Positions 25,863 through 33,765 of a stretch of 64,000 bases of DNA are shown here, one piece after another. Position 1 is the first letter of the stretch. The number at the start of each line of letters is the position of its first letter. The notes beneath the pieces were generated by a model that saw only the letters and a program-made list of their open reading frames with translations, had not been told where the DNA came from and did no database searches. Origin of the DNA: Vibrio azureus (GTDB lineage Bacteria; Pseudomonadota; Gammaproteobacteria; Enterobacterales; Vibrionaceae); the NCBI RefSeq assembly GCF_002849855.1, contig NZ_CP018617.1, positions 124,001 to 188,000 of the forward strand. The letters are read 5' to 3'. The translations under genes were made by a program, and so were the position numbers.

Positions 25863-26732
25863 ATGAGTGAAAAGATCTATTTTAATACTTCGCAGCGATT
25901 TAGCCTTAAACGCAGCTTGGTTAACGTGAGCACACGCCTACATCATACTTTAGCACCATCCCATGCAAAACGTGCTGCTCGTCGATTGCTGCTAACTCCA
26001 ACCCAAAACTCTTCTAAAAATCATATACCGGAGAGTCTTGTGTATGGTGAAGTGAAAGGCTTTAACGGCATCATTAAAACCTACAGTTTGGGAAGCGGCC
26101 CGATTTGGGTTTTGACGCATGGATGGTCTGGTTCAGCCAGTCAATTTTTCCCACTAATGGAATATATTGCTTCATGCGGTTTCACAGCGTTAGCTTATGA
26201 TCAGCCAGCTCATGGTAAAAGTGACGGCCAGTATGGTCATTTTCCTGCATTTGTTCACGGGTTAGAGCATATTCTTGATTCTGTTGAGGATGTTGCAGGT
26301 TTGGTTGGTCACAGTATGGGGACGGCTTCAGCCTTAGAATGCAAACACAGTAAGCTCAAAGATAAACCCTTTTTATTGATAGCCCCAGTGTTGAATTATG
26401 TTGAAGATATGTTTGGCCGGATCAAGCAATCTGGTTACTCGATGAAACTATTCAAAGCCGTCGTATCTGAAGTAGAGGCTGAGTTTGATTACCCACTTGA
26501 ACGGGTCAATCCCAAAAAGCGCTTAGCGCAACGCAAAGGGCATACTGTTATTGTCCATGATATACAAGATAAGTTTACCCGCCATGATGTCTCAGTCCAT
26601 GCAGCAAGTACGAATGAGAATGTCGAACTGATATCGACTCAAGGACAAGGACATGGCCGAGTAATGAAGAGCCAAGAAGTGTTTCGTGGCTTTAGCTTGC
26701 TTACAGAAAACAACTCATTTCAATTGAGTTAA
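25863..26732 (+). CDS. Alpha/beta hydrolase
   Basis: A 289-aa alpha/beta hydrolase. Seen here: the oxyanion region LTHGWSGSASQF (about 84-95), the nucleophile elbow GHSMGTA (Ser at about 153), the likely catalytic Asp in VIVHDIQDKF (about 230) and His in GQGHGRVM (about 263). There is no signal peptide. The substrate is unknown. The last 84 codons and about 100 bp beyond the stop are repeated 1533 bp downstream. The gene itself looks complete. Confidence 0.85.
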   Translation: MSEKIYFNTSQRFSLKRSLVNVSTRLHHTLAPSHAKRAARRLLLTPTQNSSKNHIPESLVYGEVKGFNGIIKTYSLGSGPIWVLTHGWSGSASQFFPLMEYIASCGFTALAYDQPAHGKSDGQYGHFPAFVHGLEHILDSVEDVAGLVGHSMGTASALECKHSKLKDKPFLLIAPVLNYVEDMFGRIKQSGYSMKLFKAVVSEVEAEFDYPLERVNPKKRLAQRKGHTVIVHDIQDKFTRHDVSVHAASTNENVELISTQGQGHGRVMKSQEVFRGFSLLTENNSFQLS

Positions 26733-26834
26733 ACGATCTTATATACCCAAGTGACCACAAGATGCTTGGGTATACTATTGCTCCCTTTTCATCTCTTCTA
26801 TCTCATCACATATTTATTACTTGGAATCGCATAA
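26473..26834 (+). repeat. Direct repeat, left copy (362 bp)
   Basis: Covers the hydrolase 3' end, its stop, interspersed repeat copy 12 (26742-26775) and the sequence down to TTGGAATCGCATAA. It aligns to 28006-28367 at a constant offset of 1533 with no gap and roughly 20 mismatches by eye. Confidence 0.9.
26742..26776. repeat. Interspersed palindromic repeat, copy 12 (compact)
   Basis: TATACCCAAGTGACC-ACAAGATGC-TTGGGTATA. It is part of the direct repeat. Confidence 0.75.
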
Positions 26835-27198
26835 AATCGAATTGCTGGATTTACAGCAAGCGCGGTTGACTAATATTGGAAAAATAATAGACCGTAATAA
26901 GAGGGTTTTTGCGATAAACAAAGATCTCTTATATGCGGAGTATGAACATCCTTATACCAATACCGTCTATACGAACGGGAAGAAAGAACGCCCTCGATGT
27001 TCATTGGCTGAAAGCCTCGATTTGGTTCGGTTGAATAGATCTACATTGGTTAACTCTTCATTAATTAAAGAGTTTGGTGATATTCAGACCAAGAAAGACA
27101 AAAAGAGCTATCAACTTGTACTTCAAGTTAAATCGAAATCAATAGGGCTTGAAATAAGTAAACAATCAGAAACCACATTATTGAAAGTGTTTTCATAA
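26821..27198 (+). pseudogene. LytTR-like DNA-binding domain, probably N-terminally truncated
   Basis: A 125-codon frame whose C-terminal about 95 residues look like a LytTR DNA-binding domain: DLLYAEYEHPYTNTVYTNG, then LAESLDLVRLNRSTLVNSS. The only starts are TTG/ATT codons lying inside the end of the direct repeat, with no ribosome site. The repeat ends at 26834, 14 nt into the frame, so the gene's true start seems lost at the junction. It precedes the SDR gene by 17 nt and may once have regulated it. A short intact LytTR regulator is the alternative. Confidence 0.5.
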
Positions 27199-27215
27199 TA
27201 AAATTGGGTTTGAAA

Positions 27216-28265
27216 ATGAAAAAAATATTGATCACTTGTGCTACCAGTAATATGGGTTCAGCTCTAGCTAAAAGATTATCTGCAGACAATGAACTTTGTC
27301 TTGCCGCTCGAGATACAGAGAAATTAGACAGTATTGTTGAGGCCATCGGCACATCTGAGCATCATAGTGTGCTGACTCACCAGTTGGACTTCTTTGACAA
27401 AGAATCTATCGATCAATGCGCAGACGACCACAGTGAGGTTGGTGGTTTGGATGGGTTGGTATTTATCATCCCGAGAATCCCCCCTTCAAGCAGTGTTTTT
27501 CCAGACGATGAAGCCTGGAGAGAGTTGTACGAAAAGTATTTTATATTACCTTTGAGGCTCATTAAAAAGCTTGTAGAGAACTCAGCATTAAACAGTGGGT
27601 GCAAGATCGTGTTGATTTCCGGTCTTAGCTCTAAGAATGCTTTAACACATTATTCTACAAATAATTGTTTAAGAAGTGCTTGGGTTGGACAAGCAAAGAC
27701 AATGGCGTTGTCTTTAGCTGCCCAGAAAATTTCGGTTAACACCATTTCTCTCGGTGGAGTAATGACTGAGAGTTACACTAAAAAAATGCGGGATAAAGCA
27801 GAGGCTCAAGGGATCAGCTTTGAAGACTTGATGGTTAACGAAGTTGCTAACATCCCTCTGAAAAAGTACGCCTCTGTAGATGATGTCACAGAGGCTGTAA
27901 TTGCTTTGTTAGGGCCGCTGGCGAACCATATGACAGGGCAGAACATATTCTTGATGGTGGTTTTAACAAGGCCTACTAATCGAGAGGCCTCTAGGTCAAG
28001 TGACTTAGAGGCTGAGTTTGATTACCCACTGGAACGGGTCAATCCCAAAAAGCGCTTAGCGCAACGCAAAGGGCGTACTGTTATTGTCCATGATATACAA
28101 GATAAGTTTACCCGCCATGATGTCTCAGTCCATGCAGCAAGTACGAATGAGAATGTCGAACTGATATCGACTCAAGGAAAAGGCCATGGCCGAGTAATGA
28201 AGAGCCAAGAAGTGTTTCGTGGTTTTGACTTGCTTATAGAAAATAACTCATTTCAATTAAGTTGA
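27216..28265 (+). pseudogene. SDR oxidoreductase, frameshifted and fused to a duplicated hydrolase tail
   Basis: Residues 1-245 are a short-chain dehydrogenase: ITCATSNMGSALAKRL (nucleotide loop), NxxG-like and a weak active site LTHYSTNNCLR where YxxxK is not preserved. The family normally ends GQNIFVDGGFN. Here TTCTTGATGG reads FLMVV; one base fewer than expected shifts the frame. In the shifted frame GATGGTGGTTTTAAC gives DGGFN and stops at 27977-27979. The shifted protein instead runs into the second copy of the hydrolase C-terminus. ATG 27216 is preferred over TTG 27204. Confidence 0.65.
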
Positions 28266-28367
28266 ATGATTTTATATACCCAAGTGACTTCAAGATGCTT
28301 GGGTATACTATTGCTCCCTTTTCATCTCTTCTATCTCGTCATATGTTTATTACTTGGAATCGCATAA
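28006..28367 (+). repeat. Direct repeat, right copy (362 bp)
   Basis: Second copy of the hydrolase 3' end, including the Asp and His of its triad but no nucleophile Ser. Differences from the left copy are scattered, as expected for divergent alleles rather than a fresh duplication. Confidence 0.9.
28273..28310. repeat. Interspersed palindromic repeat, copy 13
   Basis: TATACCCAAGTGACT-TCAAGATGC-TTGGGTATA, inside the right direct repeat. Confidence 0.75.
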
Positions 28368-28517
28368 TCATTGTTCTGCTTTTTCACGTGATGATGAGAC
28401 CCTGTATTCAAATTACGTCTAATTAAACATCTGGCACCAAATATGCTCTCTCTTACCTGATGTAAACAAAAACAACTAAGAATACGACTTTCCCCAGCTG
28501 GAGTCGGCTAGATTCTC

Positions 28518-28547
28518 ATATTGATATTGATATTGATATTGATATTA
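28518..28547 (+). repeat. Hexanucleotide tandem repeat ATATTG
   Basis: Four perfect ATATTG units and a fifth (ATATTA), ending 31 bp before the ATG of the large LruC protein. Its position suits a promoter spacer or 5' leader, where unit-number change could alter expression. Confidence 0.85.
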
Positions 28548-28578
28548 CTAATCGGGTGTCAGTGATATATCGGGGAGA

Positions 28579-31500
28579 ATGGAGAGACTTATGTTTAGAC
28601 GGTTACTGATGTTATCTTCCCTTGCTCTGCCAACAGCAGTGCAGGCTAACCCACTTACTCTAGAAGGAGATTATCAAACCACGGCGGGAGGGGTGAATTA
28701 CCAAGTCTCTCCAAACCCAATAAGTTGGGCCGCTTTTTATGACTTATCAACCAGCAGTTTACCCATTGGTTCATTTTCGATGTCAGCAAGTTTGCCCGGT
28801 GCCCATGAGTTAGTGGCTGGCTCGATACAAGTGCCGAATAATCTTACGGTGACCTCCAGCTCTAGTACTGGGTTTACGGTCAGTGCTGATAATTTTAATC
28901 CTTATGTTACCTCTAAAGAGGTACTCAGTATCGGTGATATCGTCATTTCTGGAGTGAGTGGCGATGGCGTTACTCCTTTTGTGACGAAAGATAGAAGCCG
29001 ATTCTTTTTGGTTTTCCATAATCCCAACGAACCGAACCCTCTGTATTGTCATGAAATTCAAACCAACCAAGCTTGTCCAGGCTATCCTAGGCCTTCTCCA
29101 TTTGGCGGTTTTGATGGTCACTACATAACAGATATAGAATTAAACTTTTTTGATGAGATAGACGATAAGCTCTACCAAAATGGTCTCGGACATAATTCCC
29201 TCGGACAGACAGTATATTACGGTATTAATTGTTGGGATATGATGAATGATACTCAATGTGGTGACGTAGTTATCGGTGATGATGGGAATATGACTTCCCG
29301 ACCAATGAGAGTCGGAGATAAGATTTATGCTACAACAACGAAAGATGAAATTTACTGTTTTAGCCTAGATTTAGCCACGAGTTGTGATGGGTACCCTAAA
29401 CAACTTGGTATTCCTACACCGGGTCCTAAATATATCCGTAATGCTTCTGTTGCCATCGACCATAGGATCTACTTTGCTGCCCATACTCACTTAGCTTGTT
29501 GGGACACACAAACCGACGCCTTGTGTAATAGCCCTTGGCCGTATGCCGAATTAGACGCGCCTGCGGTCTATGGTGGCTTATTTATTGGGTATGATACTCA
29601 GTCACAGCCAGATAGGATCTGTTATGGCCCGCATTCGTTGGAGTGTATTTCGTTTTTGACGGGAGAGAGTTCACCTCACAGCTTTACTAACGTTGTTCGC
29701 TACGGGTTTGCTGATGAATTTACTAATTCTCAGGGACAGAAAATAACCTTTCTTCCAACCGGACATGATTTGTATGCCTATAACTGGGCTACGGAAAGCA
29801 TCATAACGTTTACCGATCTACCAAGTAATTCGCAATATGGTGTGCATATTGATAGTGCTGGCTGTCTTTGGCTCGGTGGTCACAACTTGAATGCTGCCCT
29901 TAGCGTCCGGTTAGATACCAATATTGAACCCTTGCCATCTTCACTGTTGTCCGGTTGTAAGAATGGCCGAGCATCCGGCAGCATTACCCCCCAAAACAAC
30001 TACTGTGCGACAGGCTCTGCTACCGTCACCACTTGGTCAACGGTGGTGATTGAAAACATCACCAGCAGCGACTACTCAAGTGTCCAACTGGAACTCATTG
30101 ACGGCGATGGCAATCTATTACAAACGGTTGATGTACTAGGTGGCTTAACCGGAACCACCTTTACACTGGACATTAATACTCCGACATTTAATGCCCACGA
30201 TTCTTTGAAATACAACCTTGTCGCAGTCCCTGTTGTTAATGCGCAAACGACGGTTCCGACTCTTCATATTGATTTTTCTGGACCTGCAGCAGAAGTGTGC
30301 TTTGATTCGGTTGCCAATACAGCCAGTTGTAATCTGGACCAAACCGCAGATTTAACCCTCACCAGTGACGTAGATGGCGTAACGAATAACCTCAGTGTGA
30401 GTGGTATTTACTCGGTGAATAATACTTGTACCAATTTGGATGACTTCGACTTTGGTGACGCACCAGAAAGTTATGGTACCTTGGCGGCGGATGATGGTCC
30501 AAAACACATTGTGACGTCTGGATTGCATTTAGGCAGCGCCTTAACGGATGTTGACCCAGATGGTATCCCAAGTACCAATGCTGATGGTGACGATAACGAA
30601 GGCAGTAACGATGAAGACGGCGTGGTTATTCAAACACCATTTGAAACCGGTAAAGCCTCTGTGATTGAAGTGCTAGCGAACACAGGTGGCGATGAGGCGT
30701 ATCTGCAATGTTGGACGGATTGGAACCAATCGGGTCAATTTGAGGCTGACGAGCAATTTCTGAAAAATCATGCGCTGAGCGATGGCAGCAACACCATTGT
30801 GATGGACGTGCCGATTGATGCACAGCTAGGCACTACCTATATGCGTTGTCGAGTTTCTGCGCTGAAAGACCTTGGTCCAACCGGCTTTGGTGGGGGCGGT
30901 GAAGTCGAGGACTACGCAGTCAATGTGTCCCAAGGTGACGTGAACTACGTTTACTTGCCGAGTGCTTCGGGCTGGTATACCGCGGCCTTCGAAGATAACT
31001 GGCCAATGATGGGTGACTACGACTTGAATGACGTGGTGATGCAATACCGAGTGATTTTGCATGAGAGCAGTGCTCATAATGGCGATGTGGTCCGCGTTGA
31101 TGTCGTGGGGCAATTGGCCGCTTATGGCGCAAGCTATAACAACGGTTTTGCCTTGCACTTCCCGGGTATTGACCGTGCGATGGTTGATGCTGCGTCTTCA
31201 CGCTTCTACCGTAATCAAACGCAAGTCGGCACCATGCTGGATATGAATGCGACCGAGCTTATCGTGATAGCCAGTAACGACCTGAAAAATGCACTGACGT
31301 TCAACAGTGGGTGTGATTACCATCGTACCGAATCACACTGTTTGAATGAGCCTGTGCAGTTTACCTTTAACGCGAAAATGCCACTGGCCAGTGCGCAACC
31401 TTCGTCGACCTTTATTGAAACCGGCTCAATGCCAGGCGGCTATGACCCATTCATCTTTGGTGGCGGTGGCTGGCGTGAAACGCCTCCAGGTGGTGGTTTA

Positions 31501-32109
31501 GGTCGTGAGTTTGAAATACACACCGCAGACCGAGCGCCGACGTCCGTCGGGGATACGGTTTCCTCAAGCTTCTTTACTCAAGGGGATGACATCTCCGATG
31601 GCACGGTGTACTACCGTAATAGCAACCAATTGCCATGGGGTATCATCATTACCGACGATTGGGCTCACTCACTGGAATACCGAGACATCAGTCAAACTTA
31701 TCCTGAGTTCCCAACCTTTGTGACCACCAGTGGTGCGCAATCTGCGGATTGGTACACGCCAAGTAAAGCGTCTTACGGTTACTACGGCAGTGACAACGGC
31801 GTGATGCATGTGACGGTGTCGGGCGGTAAGTACTACCTCAATGGGGTAGAAGCGCCAAGCTTGACCTTACAACGTGGCCGCACTTATGTGTTTGAACAAC
31901 ATGAAGGCACCAATGCCGGTCATCCATTAGCGATTCGTACTACCGATGACCAACCGTACACCAGTGGGGTGATGTCATACGGTGGCGATGCGGGCAGCAT
32001 GCGTTCACAAGTGAAGTTCCAAGTACCAATGGATGCGCCAGACAGCTTGCGTTACTACTGTACCGTGCATGGCAATGGTATGGGTAATGTGTTGAACATC
32101 ACCAACTAA
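28579..32109 (+). CDS. Large secreted LruC-domain protein with a cupredoxin-like C-terminus
   Basis: A 1176-aa exported protein with a signal peptide ending TAVQA-NP (about residue 23). The N-terminal half has repeated Cys-pair motifs (YCHEIQTNQACPGYP, INCWDMMNDTQC, YCFSLDLATSCDGYP, ACWDTQTDALC), likely a beta-propeller. A calcium-rich DADGDDNEGSNDEDGV stretch and a GEVEDYAVNV motif follow. Then comes an LruC domain (MGDYDLNDVVMQYRV, about residues 810-1060). The last about 100 residues look like a cupredoxin, with RYYCTVHGNGMGN giving Cys, His and Met copper ligands. Probably a cell-surface or matrix protein. A lipoprotein gene follows after 14 nt. ATG 28591 is an alternative start. Confidence 0.85.
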   Translation: MERLMFRRLLMLSSLALPTAVQANPLTLEGDYQTTAGGVNYQVSPNPISWAAFYDLSTSSLPIGSFSMSASLPGAHELVAGSIQVPNNLTVTSSSSTGFTVSADNFNPYVTSKEVLSIGDIVISGVSGDGVTPFVTKDRSRFFLVFHNPNEPNPLYCHEIQTNQACPGYPRPSPFGGFDGHYITDIELNFFDEIDDKLYQNGLGHNSLGQTVYYGINCWDMMNDTQCGDVVIGDDGNMTSRPMRVGDKIYATTTKDEIYCFSLDLATSCDGYPKQLGIPTPGPKYIRNASVAIDHRIYFAAHTHLACWDTQTDALCNSPWPYAELDAPAVYGGLFIGYDTQSQPDRICYGPHSLECISFLTGESSPHSFTNVVRYGFADEFTNSQGQKITFLPTGHDLYAYNWATESIITFTDLPSNSQYGVHIDSAGCLWLGGHNLNAALSVRLDTNIEPLPSSLLSGCKNGRASGSITPQNNYCATGSATVTTWSTVVIENITSSDYSSVQLELIDGDGNLLQTVDVLGGLTGTTFTLDINTPTFNAHDSLKYNLVAVPVVNAQTTVPTLHIDFSGPAAEVCFDSVANTASCNLDQTADLTLTSDVDGVTNNLSVSGIYSVNNTCTNLDDFDFGDAPESYGTLAADDGPKHIVTSGLHLGSALTDVDPDGIPSTNADGDDNEGSNDEDGVVIQTPFETGKASVIEVLANTGGDEAYLQCWTDWNQSGQFEADEQFLKNHALSDGSNTIVMDVPIDAQLGTTYMRCRVSALKDLGPTGFGGGGEVEDYAVNVSQGDVNYVYLPSASGWYTAAFEDNWPMMGDYDLNDVVMQYRVILHESSAHNGDVVRVDVVGQLAAYGASYNNGFALHFPGIDRAMVDAASSRFYRNQTQVGTMLDMNATELIVIASNDLKNALTFNSGCDYHRTESHCLNEPVQFTFNAKMPLASAQPSSTFIETGSMPGGYDPFIFGGGGWRETPPGGGLGREFEIHTADRAPTSVGDTVSSSFFTQGDDISDGTVYYRNSNQLPWGIIITDDWAHSLEYRDISQTYPEFPTFVTTSGAQSADWYTPSKASYGYYGSDNGVMHVTVSGGKYYLNGVEAPSLTLQRGRTYVFEQHEGTNAGHPLAIRTTDDQPYTSGVMSYGGDAGSMRSQVKFQVPMDAPDSLRYYCTVHGNGMGNVLNITN

Positions 32110-32123
32110 CAGGAGAGAGTAAG

Positions 32124-32591
32124 ATGAAATACTTATCAATTTGGACGCCTTGTGCGTTAGCAATATCCGCTCTTCTGGTCGGTTGTGGTGGCGGTGAGGG
32201 AGGCGGAGCCAGTGCTCCGCCAAGCACACCGACACCAGCCTTGTACGGTGAAGCCTTGGAAGAAGCGGAAACGGCGGAACTCGTGGCACAAAAAGGATTT
32301 AACTTTGGTACGGATTATAAAGTGGAGGTGTCGCTTTCGGTGGCAGAGCCTGCGGGTGCGGAGGGGTATCTTTCGTTGTACACCGAATTTGATGCTGCCA
32401 GTGGTCGTCCGGATTACGCTTCGCGGATTGTGTTATCGACCTTAGATAACCAAGGAGGCTACAGCCATTCGATGCGCTTACCTAACCATGTTACTCAAGT
32501 GTGGGCTGAAGTGTGGTATCGAGATGCGCCGGCCAAACCACTCAAACAGATGCTCACCGTCAGCAATGGCGTGATTAATGAGACGTTGTAA
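32124..32591 (+). CDS. Lipoprotein, partner of the LruC protein
   Basis: A 155-aa lipoprotein with lipobox LLVGC (Cys at about residue 22) then a GGGEGGG linker. The rest is likely a beta-sandwich, with no recognised family. It starts 14 nt after the LruC gene behind AGGAGAGAG, so the two form an operon. It may anchor or assist the large secreted protein. Confidence 0.8.
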   Translation: MKYLSIWTPCALAISALLVGCGGGEGGGASAPPSTPTPALYGEALEEAETAELVAQKGFNFGTDYKVEVSLSVAEPAGAEGYLSLYTEFDAASGRPDYASRIVLSTLDNQGGYSHSMRLPNHVTQVWAEVWYRDAPAKPLKQMLTVSNGVINETL

Positions 32592-32611
32592 ACATTAGAC
32601 GATAACAAAGA

Positions 32612-32652
32612 AGCCCTCTGCCCAAAGTTTCTTAGATACTTGGGGGAGGGCT
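32612..32652. terminator. Terminator after the LruC operon
   Basis: Long stem AGCCCTC-TGCCCAAG-like with CTTGGGGGAGGGCT around a loop of about 11 nt. It lies between convergent genes and can serve both. Confidence 0.75.
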
Positions 32653-32720
32653 CTGTTATTTCACTTTAGATGGGCGTTTCTTTGCTAAACCTGTCGTAAA
32701 AGTAGCCCCGCACGTTGTGA

Positions 32721-33494
32721 TTACTGGTTACGACCTGCCATTACACCGCCGTCAACATTCAGTACCGTACCTGTTGTCCAAGACGCTTTGTCAGACAGTA
32801 AGTACTCAATCGCGTCTGCAACATCTTCTGTTGAACCAATGCGGCCAATTGGGTGGAATTCATTGAAGCCTTTCAGTGTTGATTCAATTTCTTCTTCTGC
32901 GATGAAAGATTTGTAAATCGTTGACATCACAACAGCAGGAGCAACTGCATTCACTCGTACGCCGTGCTCGCCCAGTTCAATCGCTAGGTTTTTAGTTAGA
33001 GCATGCAAACCTGCTTTTTGCATTGAGTAAGCAGATGAAGGCGTTGCTTTAATCGCTTGGTGTGCCCACATAGAGCCGATGTTGACGATAGCACCGCCAC
33101 CGTGTTGTTTCATGTTCTTCGCTACTGCTTGAGTGATAAAGAAGAAAGCACGGTTCATATCAAGTTGTAGGTCGTAGTCACGCTCTGAATGCTCAAGGAA
33201 ATCAACAGGCTTGAAGAAGCCAGCCGCGTTAACCAAGTAACCAATGTGACGTTGTTCTGCATTCAATTGTTCAATAAAGCTTTGCACTGCAGCTGGGTCG
33301 TAAAGGTCAACTTGAGCAGTCTCAACTTGGCCGTTAGTTTTTGCTTCAAGGTCTTGTTTCGCTTCAGCCAGGTTTTGTGCGTCATGAGACAAAATCATTA
33401 CTGGTACACCGCCGTTAAGAAGGCGTTCAGCGGTAGCTTTACCCATACCAGAAGAGCCGCCAACGATAAGTGCAATTGAAGAAGTATTAAACAT
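32721..33494 (-). CDS. Short-chain dehydrogenase/reductase
   Basis: A 257-aa classical SDR with GGSSGMGKATAERL (cofactor loop, about 13-26), NAAGF (about 89), the Ser plus YSMQK catalytic motif (about 155-159) and the C-terminal VLNVDGGVMAG. It uses NAD(P) to oxidise or reduce an alcohol or ketone; the substrate is unknown. It lies downstream of chiA with its own AT-rich 5' region, so separate transcription is likely. Confidence 0.88.
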   Translation of the reverse strand: MFNTSSIALIVGGSSGMGKATAERLLNGGVPVMILSHDAQNLAEAKQDLEAKTNGQVETAQVDLYDPAAVQSFIEQLNAEQRHIGYLVNAAGFFKPVDFLEHSERDYDLQLDMNRAFFFITQAVAKNMKQHGGGAIVNIGSMWAHQAIKATPSSAYSMQKAGLHALTKNLAIELGEHGVRVNAVAPAVVMSTIYKSFIAEEEIESTLKGFNEFHPIGRIGSTEDVADAIEYLLSDKASWTTGTVLNVDGGVMAGRNQ

Positions 33495-33715
33495 ATTGAA
33501 TCCTTACTCTACCTTCTAGTAGATAGTTATTAATTTTCTAAAAAAGGAGTGTTTGCGTTCTCACTCCCTGTCTGTGGTTGTTACTTTATGATCCTTGATG
33601 GATGACGTCAACAACTTTTTTATCTACTGGTAGGTAGTTTTGGTTATTAATTTATATTTTATAATTAAATCAATTGTTTAATTGTTTTTATTTTTTGGTT
33701 TTATTTTTATCAAAG

Positions 33716-33741
33716 AAAAGGGCAGCGAGTGCTGCCCTTTT
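33716..33741. terminator. Terminator of chiA
   Basis: AAAAGGGCAGC-GAGT-GCTGCCCTTTT, a perfect 11-bp stem with a T run on either strand, 25 nt after the chiA stop. Confidence 0.9.
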
Positions 33742-33765
33742 AGAAAGGTTTAAATAGATAATGAG

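Noticed and set aside
28266..28578. A further gene between the right direct repeat and the LruC protein
   Set aside because: No frame with a start and ribosome site; only the repeat end and the ATATTG tandem repeat are present.
30826..31201. Minus-strand open frames inside the LruC gene
   Set aside because: Shadows of a strongly biased coding frame; their His/Arg-rich translations look like noncoding readings.
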